Source: Nonomuraea fuscirosea (GTDB lineage: Bacteria > Actinomycetota > Actinomycetes > Streptosporangiales > Streptosporangiaceae). From it: a stretch of DNA of 64,000 nt. The notes beneath the pieces were generated by a model. The model had not been told where the DNA came from. It saw only the letters and a program-made list of their open reading frames with translations, and did not search any database. The translations under genes were made by a program, and so were the position numbers. The stretch is taken from NCBI RefSeq assembly GCF_003001935.1, contig NZ_PVNG01000021.1:124001-188000 (forward strand). The letters run 5' to 3'. Positions 32,800 to 40,829 of the stretch are shown piece after piece. Numbering within the stretch: the first letter of the stretch is position 1; each line of letters begins with the position of its first letter.

Positions 32800-32846
32800 T
32801 CGAAGGCGAGCCAGGGCCTTCGCGGGCCGTGCTCGTGGTGCTGCGC

Positions 32847-32888
32847 CGTGATGCCGGGATCCCAGGCACCCCGGAGCCCGGCATCACG
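32847..32888. terminator. Bidirectional terminator hairpin
   Basis: CGTGATGCCGGG (32847-32858) and its exact complement (32877-32888) form a 12-bp stem with an 18-nt loop, between the convergent methyltransferase and cation-efflux genes. Confidence 0.7.
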
Positions 32889-33026
32889 AGATCGGCGATG
32901 ATCACTGCTGATCCGCATGGTGATCGTCCTGAGCGTTCGACAAGGAGTTGCGGATTCACGCTAGGAGCTCAAGCAGCGTTGAGGTCGGCTTCGGTGGCGC
33001 GTCATGACGCCACACCAGCACGCAGA

Positions 33027-33746
33027 TCAGCTTCCGGACGGTGAGCAGCAGGAACAGCCGGGGGCGCAGGTCCCGCATCCCTCGTCCCGTCCCTCGGCAG
33101 CGGCGGAGGGAGCGGTGATCGGGGTGAGGCAGCAGGTGTCACCCCGCCACGCTTCGCGGCCTTCCTTGACCGCGACGGCGGCGATGGCCAGCGCGGCGAT
33201 CGGGTCGGCCCAGGACCAGCCGAAGAGGCTGTTGAGCGCCAGGCCGGCCAGGAGCACCCCCGACAGGTAGGTGCAGAGCAGGGTCTGCCTGGAGTCGGCC
33301 ACCGCCGAAGCCGAGCCGAGCTCGCGGCCGGCACGGCGCTGCGCATGCGACAGGAACGGCATGATGACCAGCGACAGCGCGGCCAGGATCAGGCCAGGGG
33401 TGGAGTGCTCGGCCTCGCCGGCGCCGAGCAGCGCGCGGACGGCGTCGAAGGTGACGTAGGCGGCCAGGGCGAAGAACGAGATCGCGATGACGCGCAGCGC
33501 GGCCCGTTCCCGCTGCTCGTGATCGGCGGCGGCGAACTGCCAGGCCACCGCCGCGGCGGAGGCCACCTCGACGATGGAGTCCAGGCCGAAGCCGATGAGC
33601 GCGGCGGAGGAGGCGGCCGTGCCGGCGGTGATGGCGACCGCGGCTTCGAGCACGTTGTAGGTGATGGTGGCCGCGACCAGCAGCCGGATCCGGCGCCGCA
33701 GCACGGCGCGCCGGTCCGGGGCGGGCGGGTTCAGCGCGGTCGTCAT
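33027..33746 (-). CDS. Cation diffusion facilitator-type metal transporter
   Basis: A 239-aa protein with about six helices and the CDF-type metal sites 'LIGFGLDSIVEVASA' (helix 2) and 'AVADSRQTLLCTYLSG' (helix 5). It lacks the usual long cytoplasmic domain. Instead it ends in a Cys-rich tail 'DEGCGTCAPGCSCC' (six Cys in 14 residues) that could bind soft metals. The start ATG 33746 overlaps the stop of the ArsR regulator (ATGA). Export of Zn/Cd/Pb-type ions under ArsR control is the likely role. Confidence 0.88.
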   Translation of the reverse strand: MTTALNPPAPDRRAVLRRRIRLLVAATITYNVLEAAVAITAGTAASSAALIGFGLDSIVEVASAAAVAWQFAAADHEQRERAALRVIAISFFALAAYVTFDAVRALLGAGEAEHSTPGLILAALSLVIMPFLSHAQRRAGRELGSASAVADSRQTLLCTYLSGVLLAGLALNSLFGWSWADPIAALAIAAVAVKEGREAWRGDTCCLTPITAPSAAAEGRDEGCGTCAPGCSCCSPSGS

Positions 33747-34183
33747 GTCGCCTCCCCCGCCGCGTTCCTCGTCCCGGCGGAGGCGCCGTCGAGCTGGGCG
33801 AGGTCGTGGTCGAGTCCAGGCTGTGGGGTGCGGTGGACGGGGCGCAGCACCGCGGCGTGGCCGGTGGCGGCCAGCAGGTGCTCGGCGGAGGCGAGGAGGT
33901 CCATCAGCTCGGGCCGGGTCAGCGAGTAGAAGGACTGGCGGCCCTGCGGGCGGTAGTCGACCAGGCCGCAGTCGCGCAGGCAGGCCAGGTGTTTGGAGAT
34001 CGTGGACTGGGCCAGGCCCAGTTCGCCGGTCAGGTCCACCACGCGGGCCTCGCCGCGGGCCAGCCGGGCCACGATGCGCAGCCGGGTCTCGTCGGCCAGG
34101 GAGTGGAACAGGGCCGCGGCCGGGGAGACGCCGGCGGCGATGTCGGTGCTGACGCACCGGCCGCCATCAGGATCGATCGCCAT
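33743..34183 (-). CDS. ArsR/SmtB-family metal sensor (CmtR-like)
   Basis: A 146-aa winged helix repressor: 'AALFHSLADETRLRIVARLA', 'VVDLTGELGLAQSTISKHLA', 'CLRDCGLVDYRPQGRQSFYS'. The recognition-helix pair C68-x3-C72 ('CLRDC') matches the alpha-4 Cd/Pb site of mycobacterial CmtR, which also uses a C-terminal Cys; I do not see that third Cys here. It heads a two-gene operon with a cation exporter (ATGA overlap). The region just upstream holds an inverted repeat overlapping the expected promoter. ATG 34183 is adopted as start. Confidence 0.9.
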   Translation of the reverse strand: MAIDPDGGRCVSTDIAAGVSPAAALFHSLADETRLRIVARLARGEARVVDLTGELGLAQSTISKHLACLRDCGLVDYRPQGRQSFYSLTRPELMDLLASAEHLLAATGHAAVLRPVHRTPQPGLDHDLAQLDGASAGTRNAAGEAT

Positions 34184-34186
34184 ATG

Positions 34187-34218
34187 GCGATGATAGCCCG
34201 ATACGCCCATATCATCGC
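34187..34218. promoter_or_regulatory. Inverted-repeat operator of the ArsR-CDF operon
   Basis: GCGATGATA (34187-34195) and its complement TATCATCGC (34210-34218) flank a 14-nt spacer directly upstream of the ArsR start at 34183. Position and symmetry fit an autoregulatory ArsR/SmtB operator. Binding is inferred. Confidence 0.6.
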
Positions 34219-34293
34219 AAGATGGTCAGGTTGCGCCCCCGTTCACCCGCTGGGATTCCTTCCTCCAGGCCGTCTTCTTCCGTGGTTACGCGC

Positions 34294-34866
34294 TCAGGCC
34301 GAGGTCACGGCGGCTCGTACGAGGGCCCGCGCGAGCTCGGTGGTCTCCGTGAGGGTGTCGAAGGGGAGGGGCTGGGTCGCGAGCGCGCCCTCGTGCAGCA
34401 CGAGAAGGCGGACGGCGAGCGCGGCCGGGTTCTGGCAGCCCGCCGCGCTGGCGAGTTGCTCGAAGAGGCGCAGCAGCCAGCGTTTCTGGGCCGCGGCGAT
34501 GCGGTGCGCGGGGTGCTCGGGGTCCGGCAGTTCGGCCAGGGCGTTCATGAACGCGCAGCCGCGGGAATTGGTCTCGCTCCAGCTCCGCAGCGCGGCGAAG
34601 GGGGCGGTGACCGCCTCGACGGGATCGGCGCACGCCTCGACGGCCGCGGACACCAGAAAGCGCCAGCGCCGGTCGCGCCCGGCGAGGTAGGCGGCCACGA
34701 GGTCGTCCTTCGAGCCGAACTGGTTGTACAGGGTCCGTTTGGTCACGCCGGACCGCTCGGCGATCAGGTCCACCCCGACGGGGGTGATGCCCCGCTCGTA
34801 GAAGAGCTCCTCGGCCGCGGCCACGATGCGCCGACCCGCCGGGGTCAAGGTACGCGACTCGGTCAT
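34294..34866 (-). CDS. TetR/AcrR-family regulator
   Basis: A 190-aa regulator with the N-terminal helix-turn-helix 'GRRIVAAAEELFYERGITPV', 'GVDLIAERSGVTKRTLYNQF' and 'GSKDDLVAAYL' (residues 11-65). The helical C-terminal ligand domain follows, including 'RGCAFMNALAELPDPEHPAH', a motif common in TetR proteins regulating oxidoreductases. It is divergent from the zinc-type oxidoreductase at 34941. The 74-nt gap contains a perfect 11-bp inverted repeat, so TetR probably represses both genes. Confidence 0.93.
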   Translation of the reverse strand: MTESRTLTPAGRRIVAAAEELFYERGITPVGVDLIAERSGVTKRTLYNQFGSKDDLVAAYLAGRDRRWRFLVSAAVEACADPVEAVTAPFAALRSWSETNSRGCAFMNALAELPDPEHPAHRIAAAQKRWLLRLFEQLASAAGCQNPAALAVRLLVLHEGALATQPLPFDTLTETTELARALVRAAVTSA

Positions 34867-34877
34867 CGGCCTCCTTC

Positions 34878-34916
34878 ACCGTTCTGTGTACTCTAGCAAG
34901 AAGTTCACAGAACGGT
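34878..34916. promoter_or_regulatory. TetR operator between divergent genes
   Basis: ACCGTTCTGTG (34878-34888) and its exact complement CACAGAACGGT (34906-34916), spacer 17 nt, lie in the 74-nt gap between the TetR gene and the MDR oxidoreductase gene. Perfect symmetry and position make this the likely TetR operator. Confidence 0.72.
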
Positions 34917-34940
34917 ATATCTGAGGGAGGCGTCAGACCC

Positions 34941-36020
34941 ATGAGCACACCCGAGACCATGCACGCCATACGGATCACCCGGCACGGCGGCCTGGAGGCT
35001 CTGGAGCGCGCCGAAGTGGCCGTACCCGTCCCGGCGGAAGGGGAAGTGCTGGTCCATGTGATGGCGGTGGCGCTGAACAACACGGATCTGTGGACCAGGG
35101 AAGGCTCCTACGGGCGGCCGGGAGATCCGGACGCCTTGTCGGGCTGGCGCGGGCCGATCGGCTTCCCCAGGATCCAGGGAGCCGACGTCGCCGGCCGGGT
35201 CACCGCCGCCGGGGCGCGCAAGGACGAGGCGCTGATCGGCCGGCGCGTCGTGGTCGACCCGGCGATCTACGACGCCGGCGGCCCGGACGCGAACCCCGTG
35301 GGCCTGATGGGCAGCGAACGTGACGGCGGCTACGCCGAGTACGTGCTCGCCCCGGTGGAGCGCGTGCACGACGTGACCGGCTCCCCCCTCACCGACGACC
35401 AGCTGGCGGCCCTGCCCACCGCGTACGGGACCGCCCTGGGGATGATCGAGCGAGGCCGCCTCGAAGCGGGGCAGACCGTCCTGGTCTCGGGCGCCTCGGG
35501 AGGGGTGGGACTGGCCGCGGTGCAGCTCGCCCGGGCCCGGGGCGCGCGGGTGCTCGCCGTCAGCAGCGCCGCCAAGCAGGACGCGGTACGCGAGGCGGGC
35601 GCGCACATCGTCCTGGACCGGGCCCGGGACCTGCCCGCCCAGATCCGCGCGGCCGCTCCGGACGGCATCGACGTCGCGCTCGACGTGGTCGCGGGCGACC
35701 TGGTGAGCCAGGGCCTGCCGCTGCTGCGCGAGGGCGGCCGGTGGGTGGTCGCCGGCGCGCTGGGCGGGCACGGCGTGCGCTTCGACGTGCGCCGCCTGTA
35801 CCTGCACAACGCCCAGCTGATCGGCTCCTCGATGCACACGCCCGCGCACTTCGACCTCCTCATGGACCTGGCCCGCCGGGCGGAGATCCAGCCCGTCATC
35901 GCGGCGGCGTACCCGCTCGGCCAGGCGGCCGCGGCGCAGCGGGAGCTCGCGCTGCGGCGGCACGTCGGCAAGATCGTCCTGCACCCGCCGGCGCCCGGCT
36001 CCCGCGCCCCGGCGGCCTGA
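34941..36020 (+). CDS. MDR-family NADPH:quinone oxidoreductase-like enzyme
   Basis: A 359-aa medium-chain dehydrogenase/reductase. A GroES-like catalytic domain ('VMAVALNNTDLWTREGSYGR', 'FPRIQGADVAGRVTAAG') precedes a Rossmann domain with 'GQTVLVSGASGGVGLAAVQL' and 'GARVLAVSSAAKQDAVREAG'. No structural-zinc Cys cluster is visible, so it is of the zinc-free quinone oxidoreductase type. It reduces quinones or enones with NADPH in general. AGGGAGG lies about 12 nt before the ATG at 34941. It is divergently controlled by TetR. Confidence 0.9.
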   Translation: MSTPETMHAIRITRHGGLEALERAEVAVPVPAEGEVLVHVMAVALNNTDLWTREGSYGRPGDPDALSGWRGPIGFPRIQGADVAGRVTAAGARKDEALIGRRVVVDPAIYDAGGPDANPVGLMGSERDGGYAEYVLAPVERVHDVTGSPLTDDQLAALPTAYGTALGMIERGRLEAGQTVLVSGASGGVGLAAVQLARARGARVLAVSSAAKQDAVREAGAHIVLDRARDLPAQIRAAAPDGIDVALDVVAGDLVSQGLPLLREGGRWVVAGALGGHGVRFDVRRLYLHNAQLIGSSMHTPAHFDLLMDLARRAEIQPVIAAAYPLGQAAAAQRELALRRHVGKIVLHPPAPGSRAPAA

Positions 36021-36035
36021 CGCCCCGGCGTCAGG
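36016..36035. terminator. Compact bidirectional terminator overlapping both stop codons
   Basis: CCTGACGCC and GGCGTCAGG form a perfect 9-bp inverted repeat separated by 2 nt. It includes the TGA of the MDR gene (36018-36020) and the stop of the convergent IclR gene (36031-36033), an economical shared terminator. Confidence 0.6.
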
Positions 36036-36813
36036 TGGCCGGGGCCATGGCCAGGTCCGCCTCCAGCCGGCGGGCGGCGGCCTGGAGCGTCGCCACGAGG
36101 GCGGGCAGCTCGGTGTGCTGGTAGCGGACGCTCGGCATCGAGACGGACAGGCCCGCCACCGCGACGCCCTGGTCGTCGCGCACGGGTACGCCGACGGCGA
36201 CGACCCCGTGCTCGGAACGGCCCTGGTTGACCACGAACCCGGCCCGCCTGATCCGGGTCAGCTCGCCCTTGAGCCGGGTCAGGTCGGGGCGGGCGGACGG
36301 CTGCTCGGCGTACCGGCCGGGGGCGTGGACGGCCTCGACCTCGTCGGGGGTGAGCTCGGCGAGCAGCAGCAGGCCGGCCGTGGTCTGGTGGGCGGGGAAG
36401 ACCATGCCCTCGCGGTTGCCGACGCGCAGCGCCTGGTCGCACTCGACGCTGGCGATGAACCGGGCCGTGTCGCCGGTGCGGATGGTGAGGTTGGCCGACT
36501 CCTTGACGGCGTCGACCAGGCGGCGCAGGTGCGGCAGGGCGGTCGCGCGCAGTTGCGAGGTGCGCGAGCGCGAGTGCTCGGCCAGCTGGAGCACGGGGCC
36601 GGCGTGATAGCGGTGCCGTTCGTCCTGCAGGGCGAAGTCGCGGTAGACGAGCATCTGCAGCAGCCGGTGCGCGGTCGAGCGGGCCACGCCGAGCCGGCCG
36701 GCCGCCTCCGAGACCGTCAGCGCCCCTTCGAGCTGCAGCATCGTCGCGATCCGCAGCGCGTGGTCGACGCTGGCGACCGCGTACGCCGGCGGAGTCTTCA
36801 GCGGCTTGTCCAC
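36031..36813 (-). CDS. IclR-family regulator of the gentisate operon
   Basis: A 260-aa IclR regulator. The N-terminal helix-turn-helix is 'ALTVSEAAGRLGVARSTAHR' then 'LLQMLVYRDFALQDERHRYH'. The effector domain carries 'VKESANLTIRTGDTARFIAS' and 'GVVAVGVPVRDDQGVAVAGL'. The GTG at 36813 has GGGAGGTG just upstream and gives the usual N-terminus ('DKPLKTPPAYAVASVDHALR'). It is divergent from the gentisate dioxygenase gene across 68 nt that contain a short palindrome. It likely senses an aromatic acid or ring-cleavage intermediate. Confidence 0.9.
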   Translation of the reverse strand: MDKPLKTPPAYAVASVDHALRIATMLQLEGALTVSEAAGRLGVARSTAHRLLQMLVYRDFALQDERHRYHAGPVLQLAEHSRSRTSQLRATALPHLRRLVDAVKESANLTIRTGDTARFIASVECDQALRVGNREGMVFPAHQTTAGLLLLAELTPDEVEAVHAPGRYAEQPSARPDLTRLKGELTRIRRAGFVVNQGRSEHGVVAVGVPVRDDQGVAVAGLSVSMPSVRYQHTELPALVATLQAAARRLEADLAMAPAT

Positions 36814-36824
36814 CGCACCTCCCG

Positions 36825-36836
36825 TTCTGCACAGAA
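36825..36836. promoter_or_regulatory. Short palindrome, candidate IclR operator
   Basis: TTCTG-CA-CAGAA is an exact 5-2-5 inverted repeat 11 nt upstream of the IclR start and 45 nt upstream of the gentisate dioxygenase start. A similar TTCTG-N5-CAGAA lies at 45671-45685 ahead of the MatC operon. Confidence 0.4.
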
Positions 36837-36881
36837 GAATGTGTTGTTCTTTGTGGCGGTATGTCCAGCACTCTCTCACAC

Positions 36882-38024
36882 ATGAGCACGACACGAACCC
36901 CGGTCCGGCTGCAGGCCGTCTCGGCCCCCGACCAGCCCGACGTCACGCCCGCCCTGCACGAGCTCTACCGCGGATTCGAGCAGGAACTGCTGGTCCCGTT
37001 GTGGACGGAGATCGGCGACCTGATGCCGGCCCACCCGCGCTCGCGCGCGGTGCCGCACCTGTGGCACTGGGACAGCCTCCTCAAGCTCGCCGCCCGCGCC
37101 GGCGAGCTCGTGCCGGTCGGCCGCGGCGGTGAGCGCCGCGCGATCGCGCTGGCCAACCCGTCGCTGGGCGGCCGCCCATTCGCCACGCCGACGTTGTGGG
37201 CCGCGATCCAGTACCTGATGCCCGGCGAGGACGCCCCCGAGCACCGCCACACCCAGCACGCCTTCCGGTTCGTGGTCGAGGGCTCGGGCGTGTGGACCGT
37301 GGTCGACGGTGACCCCGTGCCGATGAACCGGGGCGACTTCCTGCCGCAGGCGGGCTGGAACTGGCACGCCCACCACAACGCCACCACCGAGCCCATGGCC
37401 TGGCTCGACGGCCTGGACATCCCCTTCCAGTACGTCACCGAGGCGCAGTTCTTCGAGTACGGCCGCGACGAGCTGTCCGCCGCCGAACGCACCACGCCGC
37501 GGCGCAGCCGTTCCGAACGCCTGTGGGGCCACCCCGGCCTGCGTCCGCTCACGGCGACGCCGGCCCCGGCCGGGGACTCGCCGCTGCTGGCCTACAAGTG
37601 GGAGTTCACCGACGCCGCGCTCGCCGACCAGCTCGCCCTCGAGGCCGAGGGGCACGGCGGGACGGTCGAGCCGGGCCACGCCGCGGTCCGCTTCACCAAC
37701 CCGGCGACGGGCGGCGACGTGCTGTCCACCATCCGCGCCGAGATGCACCGCATCACGCGCGGCGCCGAGACCGCCCCGGTCCGGGAGACCGGCTCCAGCG
37801 TCTACCAGGTGTTCAACGGCTCCGGTACGGTCACCGTCGGCGACACGACCTGGTCGGTCACCCGCGGCGACCTGTTCGTGGTGCCGTCATGGGAGTCGTT
37901 CTCCGCCAGGTCGGAGGCCGGTGCCACCGACTCGGACTCCGGCGGGCTGGACCTGTTCCGCTTCTGCGACGCGCCCGTCTTCGAGGCGCTGCGGCTCAAC
38001 CGGACCCGGAGGGGGGACGCCTGA
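36882..38024 (+). CDS. Gentisate 1,2-dioxygenase (bicupin)
   Basis: A 380-aa bicupin oxygenase. The first cupin has the metal-binding set 'PEHRHTQHAFRFVVEGSGVW' and later 'WHAHHN'; the second (residues about 270-340) has 'VFNGSGTVTVGDTTWSVTRG' but fewer metal ligands. This fits gentisate 1,2-dioxygenase, which opens gentisate to maleylpyruvate with Fe(II) and oxygen. ATG 36882 is adopted; ATG 36861 is also possible, and neither has a strong ribosome site. Its stop overlaps the start of the fumarylpyruvate hydrolase gene (TGATG). It is the first gene of the gentisate operon. Confidence 0.92.
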   Translation: MSTTRTPVRLQAVSAPDQPDVTPALHELYRGFEQELLVPLWTEIGDLMPAHPRSRAVPHLWHWDSLLKLAARAGELVPVGRGGERRAIALANPSLGGRPFATPTLWAAIQYLMPGEDAPEHRHTQHAFRFVVEGSGVWTVVDGDPVPMNRGDFLPQAGWNWHAHHNATTEPMAWLDGLDIPFQYVTEAQFFEYGRDELSAAERTTPRRSRSERLWGHPGLRPLTATPAPAGDSPLLAYKWEFTDAALADQLALEAEGHGGTVEPGHAAVRFTNPATGGDVLSTIRAEMHRITRGAETAPVRETGSSVYQVFNGSGTVTVGDTTWSVTRGDLFVVPSWESFSARSEAGATDSDSGGLDLFRFCDAPVFEALRLNRTRRGDA

Positions 38025-38854
38025 TGAGGCTGGCCACCATCCGCACGCCCGGCGGCACCCGCGCCGTGAAGCTGGAGGACGGCACGCTGGTCGACCTCGG
38101 CGCGGAGGATCTCGGCGTCTTCCTGGGACACGCCGAGTGGGAGCGGGCCGCCGCCGCGGCGAGCGGCCCGGCGTACGACGCCGAGCGCGCGGACTTCGCG
38201 CCCGTGGTCCCGCGCCCGTCGAAGGTGATCTGCGTCGGCCACAACTACACCGGCCACATCAAGGAGATGGGCCGCGAGCTGCCGGCGTACCCGACGCTGT
38301 TCCCCAAGTTCGCCGACAGCCTGATCGGCGCGCGCGACGACATCGTCAAGCCGCCCGAGACCGACGCGCTCGACTGGGAGGTCGAGCTGGCCGTGGTGAT
38401 CGGCCGGCCCGTGCGGCGCGCCGGCGAGCAGGAGGCCGCCGCGGCCATCGCCGGATTCACCGTCATGAACGACGTGTCGGTACGCGACTGGCAGTTCCGC
38501 ACCGTCGAGTGGACCCAGGGCAAGATCTGGGACTCCTGCACCCCGGTGGGCCCGTACCTGGTGACCCCCGACGAGCTGCCCGGCGGCGTCCGCCCGGCGC
38601 TGACCGTGCGCACCACCGTCGACGGCCGTGTCATGCAGCAGGACGACACCGCCACGCTGCTCTTCGACCCCGTGCATCTCGTGCGCTACGTCTCCACCGT
38701 CGTGCGGCTCAACCCCGGCGACCTGATCGCCACCGGCACCCCCGCCGGCGTCGGCCACGCCCGCGACCCGAAGGTGTACCTCACCGGCGGGGAGAGCGTC
38801 GTGACGGAGGTCGAGGGCATCGGCGCCTGCGTCAACCGGGTGGTGCGGCCGTGA
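38024..38854 (+). CDS. Fumarylacetoacetate hydrolase family enzyme (fumarylpyruvate hydrolase)
   Basis: A 276-aa FAH-family hydrolase with 'KVICVGHNYTGHIKEMG', 'PTLFPKFADSLIGARDDIV' and the metal-binding Glu/Asp set 'LDWEVELAVVIGR' and 'NDVSVRDWQ'. The later 'GDLIATGTPAGVGHARDPKV' is a hallmark of the family. In a gentisate operon this should hydrolyse fumarylpyruvate to fumarate and pyruvate. It overlaps its upstream neighbour (TGATG) and its downstream one (GTGA). Confidence 0.93.
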   Translation: MRLATIRTPGGTRAVKLEDGTLVDLGAEDLGVFLGHAEWERAAAAASGPAYDAERADFAPVVPRPSKVICVGHNYTGHIKEMGRELPAYPTLFPKFADSLIGARDDIVKPPETDALDWEVELAVVIGRPVRRAGEQEAAAAIAGFTVMNDVSVRDWQFRTVEWTQGKIWDSCTPVGPYLVTPDELPGGVRPALTVRTTVDGRVMQQDDTATLLFDPVHLVRYVSTVVRLNPGDLIATGTPAGVGHARDPKVYLTGGESVVTEVEGIGACVNRVVRP

Positions 38855-39474
38855 GCCGGAGTTTCGCCGACGCCCGGCGCTGGGCGGACGACGGCACGAA
38901 ACTGCTGCTCGACGCCGTGGCCGGGCTGGAGCACGCGCAGTACGGGCGGCCCAGCCTGCTGCCGGGCTGGACCCGCGGGCACGTGCTCGCCCACGTCGCC
39001 GCCAACGCCGGCGCGCTCGGCAACCTCGTGCACTGGGCGGCCACCGGCGAGCGCACCCCGATGTACGCGAGCCCCGAGGAGCGTGCCGCCGGGATCGAGC
39101 GCGGGCTGCGGATGCCGGCCGCCGATCTCGAATCCTGGCTGCGCCGCTCCGCCGCCGCCCTGGCCGAGGCGTCGGCGGCGCTGACCGGGCGGCAGTGGGC
39201 GGCCGAGGTCGTCACCGCGCAGGGCCGCACCGTGCCGGCCACCGAGGTGCCGTGGCTGCGTGCCCGCGAGGTCTACGTGCACACCGTCGACCTCGGCCTC
39301 GGCGTCACCTTCGCCGACCTGCCGCCCGCCTTCCTCGAAGCGCTGTGCGCCGACGCCGCCGCCAAGCGCGGCAACGTCCCGGACGTCGAGGGCCCCCTGG
39401 CCGAACGCGCCGCCTGGCTGACCGGCCGCCCGCACCGGCTGGCCGGCGCGCCCGACCTGGGAGCGTGGCTGTGA
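38851..39474 (+). CDS. Mycothiol-dependent maleylpyruvate isomerase
   Basis: A 207-aa DinB/MDMPI-fold protein with 'LLPGWTRGHVLAHVAANAGA' (the early metal His), 'VPWLRAREVYVHTVDLGLGV' (the later His pair) and a C-terminal 'AAWLTGRPHRLAGAPDLGAW'. Family members isomerise maleylpyruvate to fumarylpyruvate using mycothiol, the thiol of actinobacteria. It starts with GTG overlapping the preceding stop (GTGA) and ends overlapping the next start (GTGA). Position between dioxygenase/hydrolase and hydroxylase confirms the pathway. Confidence 0.92.
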   Translation: MSRSFADARRWADDGTKLLLDAVAGLEHAQYGRPSLLPGWTRGHVLAHVAANAGALGNLVHWAATGERTPMYASPEERAAGIERGLRMPAADLESWLRRSAAALAEASAALTGRQWAAEVVTAQGRTVPATEVPWLRAREVYVHTVDLGLGVTFADLPPAFLEALCADAAAKRGNVPDVEGPLAERAAWLTGRPHRLAGAPDLGAWL

Positions 39475-40784
39475 GCGCCGGCGTGACCGGCAGCGGGGCC
39501 CGCGGCGGGACCGGCGAGGCCGGCGGCGGGGTGGACGTCCTGATCGTCGGCGGCGGCATCGGCGGGCTGTCCACGGCCTACGCCCTGACCCGCAAGGGGC
39601 TCAAGGTCCGCGTGCTGGAGCAGGCCAAGGAGTTCGGCGAGGTCGGCGCGGGCATCCAGATCGCGCCCAACTGCACCCGGATCCTGGCCGAGTACGGCCT
39701 CCTCGACGAGGCCAAGTCCCTCGGCCTGCTGCCGACGGGCATGGTCATGCGCGACGCCCTGGACGGCAGCGAGCTCACCCGGCTCGACCTGACCGACCTC
39801 GAACGCGCCTACGGCTCCCCGTACATGGTGATCCACCGCAGCGACCTGCACGGGCTGTTCCTGCGCGCCTGCCGGCGCGCCGGCGTGGAACTGCTGACCG
39901 ACCACCGGGTCGCCGGCTACGCCAACACCGCCGCACCCGGCGAGGCGCAGGCCGCGCAGGTGGAGCTGGCCGACGGCCGCGTCATGCGGGCGCCGGTCGT
40001 GATCGCCGCCGACGGCCTGCACTCGGTGGCGCGCAAACTGCTCGTGGACGACGAGCCGGTCAGCTCCGCCTACGTCGCCTACCGCGCCACCGTGCCGATG
40101 AGCGAGACGCGGGGCCAGGACGTCGACCTGTCCGAGGTCGTGGTGTACGTCGGGCCCGGCTGCCACTTCGTGCGTTACGGGCTGCGCGGCGGCGACATGC
40201 TCAACCAGGTCGCCGTCTTCCGCTCCCCGAAGGCGCTGGCCGGAGAGGAGGACTGGGGCACGCCCGACGAACTGGACGCGGCGTTCGCCGCCACCTCCCC
40301 CATCGTGCGTTCCGGCATCCCGCTGATGTGGCGGGACCGCTGGTGGCGCATGTACGACCGCGACCCGATCATGACCTGGGTGCACGGCCGCATCGTGCTG
40401 CTGGGCGACGCGGCGCACCCGCCGCTGCAGTACATGGCGCAGGGCGCGATCATGGCGATCGAGGACGGCTGGGTGCTCGCCGAGCACGTCGCCCGGCAGC
40501 GGGACGGCCGGGGCGGGGTCGGCTGGGCCGCCGCGCTGGCCGCGTACGAGGCCGTACGGCCGGAGCACTGCCGCCGCGTGGTGCTCACCGCGCGCGCCTG
40601 GGGCGACCTGTGGCACCTCGACGGCGAACGGCGGCTGCGGCGCAACACGATCCTGCGCGCCCGCGACCCGCGCGACTACACCTTCACCGACTGGATCTAC
40701 GGGCCGACCGCGCTCGTCCCCGGGGAGGAACCGCCGATGTACCCGGTGATCCCGCTGTCGTCCGTCGCACCCGCCCGGCGCTGA
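39471..40784 (+). CDS. 3-hydroxybenzoate 6-hydroxylase-type FAD monooxygenase
   Basis: A 437-aa class A flavoprotein monooxygenase. It has the FAD dinucleotide motif 'DVLIVGGGIGGLSTAYALTR', 'EVGAGIQIAPNCTRILAEYG', the DG motif 'IAADGLHSVARK' and the second FAD motif 'GRIVLLGDAAHPPLQYMAQG'. Sequence style and operon context indicate 3-hydroxybenzoate 6-hydroxylation to gentisate with NAD(P)H; salicylate 5-type activity cannot be fully excluded. GTG start overlaps the preceding stop. The operon probably ends here, 45 nt before a second IclR gene. Confidence 0.9.
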   Translation: MSAGVTGSGARGGTGEAGGGVDVLIVGGGIGGLSTAYALTRKGLKVRVLEQAKEFGEVGAGIQIAPNCTRILAEYGLLDEAKSLGLLPTGMVMRDALDGSELTRLDLTDLERAYGSPYMVIHRSDLHGLFLRACRRAGVELLTDHRVAGYANTAAPGEAQAAQVELADGRVMRAPVVIAADGLHSVARKLLVDDEPVSSAYVAYRATVPMSETRGQDVDLSEVVVYVGPGCHFVRYGLRGGDMLNQVAVFRSPKALAGEEDWGTPDELDAAFAATSPIVRSGIPLMWRDRWWRMYDRDPIMTWVHGRIVLLGDAAHPPLQYMAQGAIMAIEDGWVLAEHVARQRDGRGGVGWAAALAAYEAVRPEHCRRVVLTARAWGDLWHLDGERRLRRNTILRARDPRDYTFTDWIYGPTALVPGEEPPMYPVIPLSSVAPARR

Positions 40785-40829
40785 GGCACGTTTGCGCCCC
40801 TGTTCGCCGGGCCGGTAGCGTTCGTGCCC

